DNA of 64,000 nt from positions 15,113,104 through 15,177,103 of the forward strand of contig NC_079976.1 of assembly GCF_029852145.1 (NCBI RefSeq), read 5' to 3'. The DNA is from Microplitis mediator. Its lineage: Eukaryota; Arthropoda; Insecta; Hymenoptera; Braconidae. This document shows positions 10,501 through 21,883 of the stretch, in pieces (the stretch's first letter is position 1; each line of letters starts with the position of its first letter). Under the pieces are notes generated by a model. It made no database searches. It saw only the letters and a list, made by a program, of their open reading frames with translations, and was not told the DNA's origin. Both the position numbers and the translations under genes were made by a program.

Positions 10501-13500
10501 AAAACGTCGGCAGAAAATTTTACTAGCATATCATATGTAAAATTTTTGTTTTTTTTCTTTGTCTTATTCTTGCCAATAAATTTGTAATCTTTTGAGATAC
10601 GCGGAATTTTCAATATCGGGAACTTAATCAATCCAAAAAAATGAAAGATCAAATTATCGAGGGCCAGAAAAAAGCGTCGTCGTTTTGTTGTAAGCGTCAA
10701 AAAAAACGTCGGCTGAAAATTGTACTAGTCTTTCACTTTTAAATTTTTGTTTTTTCACTTTGTCTTGTCCCCGCCAATAAATGAGCAATCTAGCTTCAAA
10801 ATACCCGGGATTTTGAAACGACGAACGTCATTTATGCCAAAAAAATTGGAACATCAAATTATCGATGGCAAAAAAAAAGTCGTCGTTTTGTTGTAAGCGT
10901 CGAAAAAAACGTCGGCTAAAAATTGTACTAGCATATTATATATAAAATTTTTGTTTTTTTTCTTTGTCTTATTCTTGCTAATAAATTTGTAATCTTCTTT
11001 TGAGATACGCGGAATTTCCAATATCGGGAATTTATTAATTAATTTAAAAAAATTAAAAGATCAAATTATCGAGGGCAAACAAAAAAACGTCGGCGTTTTA
11101 TTGTAAGCGTCGAAAAAAACGTCGGCAGAAAATTTTACTAGCATATCATATGTAAAATTTTTGTTTTTTTTCTTTGTCTTATTCTTGCCAATAAATTTGT
11201 AATCTTTTGAGACACGCGCAATTTTCACTATCGGGAACTTATTTATTAATTCGAAAAAAATAAAAGATCAAATTATCGAGGGCAAACAAAAAAACGTCGT
11301 CGTTTTATTGTAAGCGTCGAAAAAAACGTCCGCAGAAAATTTTTCTAGCATATCATATGTAAAATTTTTGTTTTTTTCTTTGTCTTATTCTTGCCAATAA
11401 ATTTGTAATCTTTTGAGATACGCGGAATTTTCACTATCGGGAACTTATTAATTAATTCGGAAAAAATAAAAGATCAAATTATGGAGGGCAAAAAAAAAAC
11501 GTCGTCGTTTTATTGTAAGCGTCGAAAAAAACGTCGGCAGAGAATTGTACTAGCATATTATATATAAAATTTTTGTTTTTTTTCTTTGTCTTATTCTTGC
11601 TAATAAATTTGTAATCTTCTTTTGAGATACGCGGAATTTCCAATATCGGGAATTTATTAATTAATTTAAAAAAATTAAAAGATCAAATTATCGAGGGCAA
11701 ACAAAAAAACGTCGGCGTTTTATTGTAAGCGTCGAAAAAAACGTCGGCAGAAAATTTTACTAGCATATCATATGTAAAATTTTTGTTTTTTTTCTTTGTC
11801 TTATTCTTGCCAATAAATTTGTAATCTTTTGAGACACGCGCAATTTTCACTATCGGGAACTTATTTATTAATTCGAAAAAAATAAAAGATCAAATTATCG
11901 AGGGCAAACAAAAAAACGTCGTCGTTTTATTGTAAGCGTCGAAAAAAACGTCCGCAGAAAATTTTTCTAGCATATCATATGTAAAATTTTTGTTTTTTTC
12001 TTTGTCTTATTCTTGCCAATAAATTTGTAATCTTTTGAGATACGCGGAATTTTCACTATCGGGAACTTATTAATTAATTCGGAAAAAATAAAAGATCAAA
12101 TTATGGAGGGCAAAAAAAAAAACGTCGTCGTTTTATTGTAAGCGTCGAAAAAAACGTCGGCAGAAAATTGTACTAGCATATTATATATAAAATTTTTGTT
12201 TTTTTTCTTTGTCTTATTCTTGCTAATAAATTTGTAATCTTCTTTTGAGATACGCGGAATTTCCAATATCGGGAATTTATTAATTAATTTAAAAAAATTA
12301 AAAGATCAAATTATCGAGGGCAAACAAAAAAACGTCGGCGTTTTATTGTAAGCGTCGAAAAAAACGTCGGCAGAAAATTTTACTAGCATATCATATGTAA
12401 AATTTTTGTTTTTTTTCTTTGTCTTATTCTTGCCAATAAATTTGTAATCTTTTGAGACACGCGCAATTTTCACTATCGGGAACTTATTTATTAATTCGAA
12501 AAAAATAAAAGATCAAATTATCGAGGGCAAACAAAAAAACGTCGTCGTTTTATTGTAAGCGTCGAAAAAAACGTCCGCAGAAAATTTTTCTAGCATATCA
12601 TATGTAAAATTTTTGTTTTTTTCTTTGTCTTATTCTTGCCAATAAATTTGTAATCTTTTGAGATACGCGGAATTTTTACTATCGGGAACTTATTAATTAA
12701 TTCGGAAAAAATAAAAGATCAAATTATCGAGGGCAAAAAAAAAAACGTCGTCGTTTTATTGTAAGCGTCGAAAAAAACGTCGGCAGAAAATTTTATCAGC
12801 CTATCATATGTAAAATTTTTGTTTTTTTTCTTTGTCTTATTCTTGCTAATAAATTTGTAATCTTTTGAGATACGCGGAATTTTCACTATCGAGAACTTAT
12901 TAATTAATTCGAGAAAAATAAAAGATCAAATTATCGAGGGCAAACAAAAAAACGTCGTCGTTTTATTGTGAGCGTCGAAAAAAACGTCGGCAGAAAATTT
13001 TACTAGCATATCATATGTAAAATTTTTGTTTTTTTTCTTTGTCTTATTCTTGCCAATAAATTTGTAATCTTTTGAGACACGCGCAATTTTCACTATCGGG
13101 AACTTATTTATTAATTCGAAAAAAATAAAAGATCAAATTATCGAGGGCAAACAAAAAAACGTCGTCGTTTTATTGTAAGCGTCGAAAAAAACGTCCGCAG
13201 AAAATTTTTCTAGCATATCATATGTAAAATTTTTGTTTTTTTCTTTGTCTTATTCTTGCCAATAAATTTGTAATCTTTTGAGATACGCGGAATTTTCACT
13301 ATCGGGAACTTATTAATTAATTCGGAAAAAATAAAAGATCAAATTATCGAGGGCCAGAAAAAAACGTCGTCGTTTTGTTGTAAGCGTCAAAAAAAACGTC
13401 GGCTGAAAATTGTACTAGTCTTTCACTTTTAAATTTTTGTTTTTTCACTTTGTCTTGTCCCCGCCAATAAATGAGCAATCTAGCTTCAAAATACCCGGGA

Positions 13501-16500
13501 TTTTGAAACGACGAACGTCATTTATGCCAAAAAAATTGGAACATCAAATTATCGATGGCAAAAAAAAAGTCGTCGTTTTGTTGTAAGCGTCGAAAAAAAC
13601 GTCGGCAGAAAATTTTACTAGCATATCATATGTAAAATTTTTGTTTTTTTTCTTTGTCTTATTCTTGCCAATAAATTTGTAATCTTTTGAGACACGCGCA
13701 ATTTTCACTATCGGGAACTTATTTATTAATTCGAAAAAAATAAAAGATCAAATTATCGAGGGCAAACAAAAAAACGTCGTCGTTTTATTGTAAGCGTCGA
13801 AAAAAACGTCCGCAGAAAATTTTTCTAGCATATCATATGTAAAATTTTTGTTTTTTTCTTTGTCTTATTCTTGCCAATAAATTTGTAATCTTTTGAGATA
13901 CGCGGAATTTTCACTATCGGGAACTTATTAATTAATTCGGAAAAAATAAAAGATCAAATTATCGAGGGCAAAAAAAAAAACGTCGTCGTTTTATTGTAAG
14001 CGTCGAAGAAACGTCGGCAGAAAATTTTACTAGCATATCATCTGTAAAATTTTTGTTTTTTTTCTTTGTCGTATTCTTGCCAATAAATTTGTAATCTTTT
14101 GAGATACGCGGAATTTTCACTATCGGGAACTTATTAATTAATTCGAAAAAAATAAAAGATCAAAGTATCGAGGGCAAACAAAAAAAACGTCGTCGTTTTA
14201 TTGTAAGCGTCGAAAAAAACGTCGGCAGAAAATTTTACTAGCATATCATATGTAAAATTTTTGTTTTTTTTCTTTGTCGTATTCTTGCCAATAAATTTGT
14301 AATCTTTTGAGATACGCGGAATTTTCACTATCGGGAACTTATTAATAAATTCGAAAAAAATAAAAGATCAAATTATCGAGGGCAAACAAAAAAACGTCGT
14401 CGTTTTATTGTAAGCGTCGAAAAAAACGTCCGCAGAAAATTTTTCTAGCATATCATATGTAAAATTTTTGTTTTTTTCTTTGTTTTATTCTTGCCAATAA
14501 ATTTGTAATCGTTTGAGATACGCGGAATTTTCACTATCGGGAACTTATTAATTAATTCGGAAAAAATAAAAGATCAAATTATCGAGGGCAAAAAAAAAAA
14601 CGTCGTCGTTTTATTGTAAGCGTCGAAAAAAACGTCGGCAGAAAATTTTACTAGCATATCATATGTAAAATTTTTTTTTTTTTTCTCTGTCGTATTCTTG
14701 CCAATAAATTTGTAATCTTTTGAGATACGCGGAATTTTCACTATCGGGAACTTATTAATTAATTCGAAAAAAATAAAAGATCAAATTATCGAGGGCAAAC
14801 AAAAAAACGTCGTCGTTTTATTGTAAGCGTCGAAAAAAACGTCGGCAGAAAATTTTACTAGCATATCATATGTAAAATTTTTGTTTTTTTTCTTTGTCTT
14901 ATTCTTGCCAATAAATTTGTAATCTTTTGAGATACGCGGAATTTTCAATATCGGGAACTTAATCAATCCAAAAAAAATGAAAGATCAAATTATCGCGGGC
15001 CAGAAAAAAACGTCGTCGTTTTGTTGTAAGCGTCAAAAAAAACGTCGGCTGAAAATTGTACTAGTCTTTCACTTTTAAATTTTTGTTTTTTCACTTTGTC
15101 TTGTCCCCGCCAATAAATGAGCAATCTAGCTTCAAAATACCCGGGATTTTGAAACGACGAACGTCATTTATGCCAAAAAAATTGGAACATCAAATTATCG
15201 ATGGCAAAAAAAAAGTCGTCGTTTTGTTGTAAGCGTCGAAAAAAACGTCGGCTAAAAATTGTACTAGCATATTATATATAAAATTTTTGTTTTTTTTCTT
15301 TGTCTTATTCTTGCTAATAAATTTGTAATCTTCTTTTGAGATACGCGGAATTTTCAATATCGGGAATTTATTAATTAATTTAAAAAAATTAAAAGATCAA
15401 ATTATCGAGGGCAAACAAAAAAACGTCGGCGTTTTATTGTAAGCGTCGAAAAAAACGTCGGCAGAAAATTTTACTAGCATATCATATGTAAAATTTTTGT
15501 TTTTTTTCTTTGTCTTATTCTTGCCAATAAATTTGTAATCTTCTCTTGAGATACGCGGAATTTCCAATATCGGGAATTTATTAATTAATTTAAAAAAATT
15601 AAAAGATCAAATTATCGAGGGCAAACAAAAAAACGTCGGCGTTTTATTGTAAGCGTCGAAAAAAACGTCGGCAGAAAATTTTACTAGCATATCATATGTA
15701 AAATTTTTGTTTTTTTTCTTTGTTTTATTCTTGCCAATAAATTTGTAATCTTCTCTTGAGATACGCGGAATTTTCAATATCGGGAACTTATTAATTAATT
15801 CAAAAAAATTAAAAGATCAAATTATCGACGGCAAACAAAAAAACGTCGTCGTTTTGTTGTAAGCTACGAAATAAACGTCGGCTAAAAATTTTACTAGCAT
15901 ATCATATGTAAAATTTTTGTTTATTTACTTTTTCTTATCCTTGCCAATAAATGGGCAATCTTGTTCTGAGATACGCGGAAGTTTTGATGTCGGGAACTTA
16001 ATTAACTCGAAAAAATTAGAACATCAAATTATCGAGGGTAAGAAAAAAAACGTTGTCGTTTTGTTGTAAGCGTCGAAAAAAACGTCGGCTAAAAATTTTA
16101 CTAGTCTTTTATGTTACATTTCTGTTTTTTTACTTTGTCTTAACCTTGCCACTACATGTGCAATCTAGCTTCAAAATACCCGGACCCTAACGACGGACGT
16201 AATTTTTCCAAAAATATTGGATTATCAAATTTGCGAGGACAGAAAATAAGCCTCCGTCAATTTATTGCAAGCAATAAATGCTGCAGTCTAGCTTTAAAAT
16301 ATCTGGATTTTTCGTCAACACGGACGTTATTTATGCGAAAAAATTGGAACATCAAATTTTCTAAGGCATGAAAAAAAAACGTCGTCGTTTTATTGTAAGC
16401 GTCGAAAAAAACGTCAGGTAAAATTATACGAATTTTCCTCCTATGAAATGTGTTTATTTTTTTACTTTTTCCCATCCTCGCCAATCAATATGCATTCTAG

Positions 16501-16516
16501 TTTCGAAATACCTGGA
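7561..16516 (+). repeat. Left satellite array, ~207-bp unit
   Basis: Roughly 43 head-to-tail units. Successive GAGGGC landmarks fall at 8182, 8389, 8595, 8802 and 9010, giving 206-208 bp. Each unit carries an ACGTCGTCGTTTT block, AGCGTCGAAAAAAACGTCGG and an AT-rich remainder. Variant units (with CCCGCCAATAAATGAGCAAT) recur near 9220, 10665, 13355 and 15000. A variant with ACGTCCGCAG recurs about every 620 bp from 11330 to 14430, showing a three-unit higher-order repeat. Units diverge toward the inner end (15840-16516). Repeated 61-84-codon ORFs inside are satellite artefacts. Confidence 0.93.
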
Positions 16517-18353
16517 TGTAACAGGGTAAAATAGATTCCAATAACTATTTAATTATTTCTAAAATTGGATGTGTCCACGGTCGATAATGGGTCCTGATTA
16601 TAACCCGGTTTATTAAATTGAGTGATTTGACATGTCACCGGGTGTCGCTAATCAGTGAGACTCGAACATTCGCCCCTCTTTTTGGCTAATTAATTTAGTA
16701 GGGATGAGTCTTCCGGGGGTGAATCGAAGAGTTATAATGGAGTGCCGTGCCAAAAATTCAGAGAGTCAATTGGACGAATGAAGGCGATGGACGCCTAAGT
16801 GAAAGTTAGTGAACGACTAGAGTGATTGGACGCATCATCTACACCATTCTATACGAGGCAAGACGAGGACCTTAACAATCTGGAGCGAGAACAAACCGGA
16901 CAATCGGGAACCAGAAGAGCAGATTTACCTGTAAGGAAAACTGGACGACAGTTGGAGGAATAGCCGGACATCAGCTACAAGTCTTATCGGGTTGCTGCGG
17001 TAAAATTCATCAAGGTAAAATTACAATTAATTAAGGCCGGAATTTATATTCCAATGGCAGAATTAATTATAATTAATTTAATTAATATCTTTCTGTTGGT
17101 TCTCGCGTATATAAATTGGAAGTTGTAGGCCGTTGGCCATTACAACCACGCGCCTCGTCTTTTCAAAAGTTGTCGCGCCGCTCTTATTCGCTATATTGTG
17201 TCTATAACTCTGAATTATGTTATTCGAGGCCTTTGGCTGGAATAAAATAATTTTCCCGCGTAAATAACGAATTAAATAAATTATTCGATAACGTCAGTAA
17301 ATTACTTGAGGCCGGAATTTATTCCAGTGGCTGAATTCATTCATAAATAAATTTTAATTTACTCGAATCCTTCAGTAAAATTCAGGACCCGAGTGACGCC
17401 AACTTAATGGCCGAATTCCTAGTCAATTCATAACGTCATTCTAGTCGTAATTTAATTATAAATTAATTTTAAGTTAATTAATTAAAATATCTAAATAAAA
17501 CGAAGTCATAAAAAGGACGCTAGAATTTCGACGAATTGTTATTGAATAAAATGGAAAGAAACGGATTATTTTATTGTGAAGTAAATTAATGTATAAAATT
17601 AGTGGCAAATTAACTAGTGGGAAAATTATTAGTGAAAATAATAAGGAAAAATTAATTAATTAATACTTAATTTGAACAACGAATTAATTAATTAATATGT
17701 GGAAAATCAGTGAGTTAATTGGGAATTAAGGGAGTGATAAATTGTAATCAGAATGAGTAAATGTGGAAATTTTATATTGGAATCATAGTTGAATTAGAGT
17801 CATAAAATTTTGGGTGAAAAAATTGTGATGATATTAAAAGTACAAAAGAAAACAGAGTTTTAAATAGAGTCAAGTAATGTTAATTAAAAGAAATTGTGGT
17901 TGTGATTTTGGTCCGATGGACAAAAATTTAAGTTAGGTTTAAGATATGTCCGGTGGACACTGGAAATAAGAAAATGCGGGTTAACGTCCTGTGGACGGTT
18001 TTTTAAAAGTAGAATTTAAGAAAAATAAGGTTTAACGTCTGGTGGACGGTTTTTTAAAGAGAGTGTGTGTGTGTTACGTCCGGGAGACGCTTAAAATACG
18101 TGTGTGTGTGGGAGTGTGGAAACGTCCAGGGGACGCATTTAGTTTGTCATAAGTTTAGTTTGTCATAAGTATAGTTTGTCATAGGGTTATTAATTGTTAT
18201 TAAGGGTTAAATAAATATAAAAGCAAGGTGCTTAATTAATAAGAAATTGGAATTAAAGTCTGAAATAAATTTATTTCAGCCTGTTCATCATTCTTCTCCT
18301 CTCTCACAAAATATAAAATTTACGAACGACCCTGAGCATACAATATAATTACA
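16517..18353 (+). mobile_element. LTR-like insertion inside the left array
   Basis: Begins TGTAACAGGG and ends about ATTACA, typical LTR termini. It interrupts a diverged satellite unit that resumes after 18354. It contains internal motifs such as GGCCGGAATTTAT twice (near 17035 and 17310) and several ACGTC-GGTGGACGG blocks between 17930 and 18140. No ORF is seen, so it is probably a solo LTR. Both ends are tentative because no clean target duplication was found. Confidence 0.5.
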
Positions 18354-18618
18354 TCAACATCCGGTTCTGGAAGGCCGAGTCCATCTTCCAGTGGCGCCCT
18401 AATATTCGACTATAATGCTTAGGTGCGACCAGACTTGGCAAGCTAATCACTCTGTCATACGGAATTTTCTGCACCACGGACGTAATTAATCCGATATAAT
18501 TGCAAAATCTAATTGTACTGAGAGCGAGAATAAAAACGTCGTCGTTTGCTTGTGGACGCCGAAAAAAACGTTTGGTAAAAATTATACGCATATTTTACCT
18601 GTAAAGTTTGTGTTTTTT
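18354..18618 (+). repeat. Remaining left-array satellite (diverged)
   Basis: A diverged satellite unit in left-arm orientation (AAAACGTCGTCGTTTGCTTG near 18534) resumes after the LTR-like block. The first ~130 bp match the satellite poorly and may be residual insert. TGGCGCCC at 18393 resembles the start of a primer site but is not convincing. Confidence 0.5.
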
Positions 18619-19362
18619 AACTTTCCGCTAAGAAAATTGTTAATTTTCAAAAATTCGGGAAGTTATTGGTTTCACCCCGATTATCGAAAATCGAGTTTTC
18701 ATCAGATGTTGACGTTTTGAGGTCCTAGGAAGCTATTCTGACTAATTTCACGATGATGTCCGAGTGTATGTATGTATGTATGTACGTATGTAAATACCTG
18801 TATCTTTTGAACGGATGAACCGATTTTGAACTTTAAGGTGTCATTCGACGCGGATTGTCAATATCTTGAAGCCGAGAGACAATTGAGCTTGATCGGTAGG
18901 GCTCGTTCAGAGATATTCCAACAATAAAGTTTATTGAAAAATGTTTTTTTTTGATAAGTTTTAATGTGCTCGATAGAATGATCCCAAAATAAACTGGGCT
19001 TTAGAGCTTTATAAGCCGCGTCGAATGCCACCTCAACCATCAAAATCGGATCATCCGTTCAAGAGAAACCGCTGTCGAAAGAATTGAAAAAAAAAATTTT
19101 TTTTATTTTTCCTGAAATATCACAAAAACGACTTGATAAATCGAATCCAAAATTTGATCAGCTTTGAAACTTGACAAAACGCGTCGATTGCCGCCTCAAC
19201 CATCAAAATCGGTGAATTCGTTCGCGAGATATCGTGGGAGAAAGAAATGCTAAAAAATGGTTTTTTACAAAACAATGGCATACAAAAGTATTTGCGAGCT
19301 CGATTGAAAATTTATTCACAATAGTGTTTTCGAGCTCGTTGAGCTCGAAAACAGCGGGAAGT
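18619..19362 (+). mobile_element. 744-bp TIR element at the Foldback centre
   Basis: Ends AACTTTCCGCT (18619) and AGCGGGAAGTT (to 19362) are inverted with one mismatch. It sits exactly between the two oppositely oriented satellite arms. It contains a (TGTA)n microsatellite near 18763 and two related blocks reading CCTCAACCATCAAAATCGG (near 19030 and 19195). A reverse-oriented fragment of the same family lies at 44354-44440. No ORF of note. Confidence 0.65.
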
Positions 19363-21282
19363 TTAGGGGCTGGCCCGCAGGGTCAACTTATAGACCGATT
19401 TTTTTTATTGTGTTCGTCTTCGAGACTTTAATGTTCAAATTGTTTCGAATTCATTAAAACCCCGATATTAAAAATTCCGTGTATTTCACGGCTCCATTGC
19501 ACATTTATTGACGAGGACAAAAAAAAAATAAAAAAACAAAAATTTACCTGAAAAAAAAATCGTATAATTTATAGCCGACGTTTTTTTCGCCGCTTACAAT
19601 AAAACGACGACGTTTATTTTCTTACCCTCGATAATTTGATGTTCAAATATTTTGCATAAATGACGTCCGGCGTTCCGAAATTCCGGGTATTTTAAAGCTA
19701 GATAGCGAGATTGCACATTCATTGGCAAGAACAAGAAAAAGTGAAAAAACAAAAGTTATACAGATAAGAAACTAGTAACATTTTCAGCCGACGTTTTTTT
19801 CGGCGCTTGCAATGAATCGACGTATTTTTTTGTAGCCCTCGATAGTTTAATGTTCTCATTTTTTCGAATTAATTGAGTCCCCGGTACCAAAAATTTCGCG
19901 GATTTCAGAGCTAAATTGCACATTTATAAACGAGGACAAGAAGAAGTAAAATAAAAAAATTTTACATATTAAACTCGTAAAATTTTTAGCCGACGTTTTT
20001 TACGGCGCATGCGATAAAACGACGACGTTTTTTTTTCTCGCCCTTGATAATTTGATGTTCCAATTTTTTCGAGTTAATTGAGTTCCCGACATCGAAATTC
20101 GGTGTATCTCATAACAAGATTACACATTTATTGGCAAGGATAAGAAAAAGTAAATAAACAAAAATTAAACGGAAAAAAATTCGTATAACTTCTAGCCGAC
20201 GTTTTTTTCGGCGTTTGCAATAAAGTGACGACGGCTTATATTCTGTCCTCGAAAATTTGATGTTCCAATATTTTTGGAAAAGTGACGTCCGTCGTTCCGG
20301 GTCCGGGTATTTTAAAGCTAGATTGCACATTTAGTGGCAAGGTTAAGACAAAGTAAAAAAACAAAAATGTAACGGATGAAAGACTAGTAAAATTTTTAGC
20401 CGACGTTTTTTTCGACGCTTACAACAAAACGACGACGTTTTTTTTTGCCATCGATAATTTGATGTTCCAATTTTTTCGCATAAATGACGTTCGTCGTTTC
20501 GAAATCCCGGGTAATTTAAAGCTAGATTGCTCATTTATTGGCGTGGACAAGAAAAAGTGAAAAAACAAAAATTTAAAAGTGAAAGACTAGTACAATTTTC
20601 AGCCGACGTTTTTTTCGACGCTTACAATAAAACGACGACGTTTTTTTGTTTGCCCTCGATAATTTGATCTTTTAATTTTTTTGAATTTATTAATAAGTTC
20701 CCGATAGTTAAAATTCCGCGTATCTCAAAAATTACAAATTTATTGGCAAGAATAAGACAAAGAAAAAAAACAAAAATTTCACATATGATATGCTAATACA
20801 AATTTTAGCCGACGTTTTTTTCGACGCTTACAACAAAACGACGACGTTTTTTCGTTTACCCTCGATAATTTTATCTTTCATTTTTTTTTGATTGATTAAG
20901 TTCCCGATATTGAAAATTCCGCGTATCTCAAAAGAAGATTACAAATTTATTGGCAAGAATAAGACAAAGAAAAAAAACAAAAATTTTACATATGATATGC
21001 TAGTACAATTTTCAGCCGACGTTTTTTTCGACGCTTACAATAAAACGACAACGTTTTTTTGTTTGCCCTCGATAATTTGATCTTTTAATTTTTTTGAATT
21101 AATTAATGAGTTCCCGATATTGGAAATTCCGCGTATCTCAAAAAAAGATTACAAATTTATTGGCAAGAATAAGACAAAGAAAAAAAACAAAAATTTTACG
21201 TATGATAGGCTAGTAAAATTTTCAGCCGACGTTTTTTTCGACGCTTATAACAAAACGACGACGTTTTTTTTTCGCTCTAGAT
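19363..21282 (-). repeat. Right satellite array, inverted relative to the left
   Basis: About nine units of the same ~207-bp satellite in reverse orientation. The landmark GCCGACGTTTTTTTCG recurs near 19576, 19790, 19990, 20195, 20400, 20601, 20810, 21018 and 21224. Innermost units are the most diverged and outer units are close to the left-array consensus, mirroring the gradient of the left arm. Confidence 0.9.
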
Positions 21283-21685
21283 CAACAGCTCCGCACATCC
21301 AATATTAAATTGATATTTCTTTTCTTGACTTAAATTTCGAAGTCCACGCGCCATCTCTGATTTTATGGTTGAACCCTTATGTGTCGATAATATTGCTATT
21401 TGCTTTGTCAACGGTCATGGGTTCCCACCTATTACCCGCTCAGTATCACATACGTGCGAGTTATTTTATTTTATTGGTTTTTATACTTTTATTCACCGTT
21501 AATTCATTTATACATAAATTTTATATCTCCACTAATACTGAAAATAATTTCTATATTCAGTACATTTACATTTTTCATTATTTTTTGCTTATTTATCGAT
21601 GTTTTAGATCACCGTCGTTTTTAATCAAAACATCGACGTTTTCGTGAACAAAGCGACCGACGTTTTTGCCGTCGCTCGAGTCCAC
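21283..21685 (-). repeat. Right terminal arm of the Foldback-like element
   Basis: Reverse complement of 7155-7560, ending CCGTCGCTCGAGTCCAC at 21685. Near identity between the arms implies recent gene conversion or young age. Confidence 0.85.
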
Positions 21686-21853
21686 AAGGGTGGTTACAGT
21701 GCTAAATTAGCACCAAAATATTCGGGACCCGCCATTGTATCTAAAATTTTAAGTCCTCTAGTAGTTAAATTAAAAGATAATGCTGGTAACGATATTGGCA
21801 CATATTATTACAATGACTTAAAAATCCCTAGACGGTCTCGAAGACGCAACTGA
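21686..21853 (+). CDS. pol: C-terminal end of Pol integrase, separated by the insertion
   Basis: The frame encodes GGYSAKLAPKYSGP followed by about 40 residues, ending at TAA/TGA-flanked 21853. This matches the chromodomain-less C-terminal segment of Gypsy integrases (KLAPKYSGP, then a short beta-rich stretch). It continues the frame of pol at 7154 once the 14.5-kb insertion is ignored. The frame is open leftward to 21644, but that part lies in the Foldback arm. It cannot be translated with the rest of pol in this copy. Confidence 0.85.
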   Translation, partial: KGGYSAKLAPKYSGPAIVSKILSPLVVKLKDNAGNDIGTYYYNDLKIPRRSRRRN

Positions 21854-21883
21854 TTATTATCGATATATTCCAGATTATTCATC

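Larger units (their letters stand above)
7155..21685. mobile_element. Foldback-like element with satellite-array inverted arms
   Basis: A 14.5-kb insertion in pol. The ends GTGGACTCGAGCGACGGC (7155) and its reverse complement (ending 21685) begin inverted arms. The first ~400 bp are nearly identical in both arms. Inward of these, both arms consist of tandem ~207-bp units in opposite orientation, about 43 units on the left and 9 on the right. Inverted arms made of tandem repeats are typical of Drosophila Foldback and Galileo elements. No transposase ORF is seen. No direct target duplication is visible. If the insertion is taken out at 7154/21686, the pol reading frame continues without a shift. 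The class is inferred from architecture alone. Confidence 0.8.

Noticed and set aside
8766..16484. Repeated 61-84-codon ORFs (MKIPRISKDYKFIGKN type)
   Set aside because: They are the satellite unit read in one frame; they recur with each unit and are cut at unit length.
7561..16516. CRISPR-like regular repeats
   Set aside because: Units are ~207 bp with no unique spacers, and the context is eukaryotic. It is a satellite array.
7160..21680. CTCGAG as the target duplication of the Foldback-like element
   Set aside because: It would put pol one base out of frame, and inverted identity continues outward (GTGGA/TCCAC). Kept only as an alternative.
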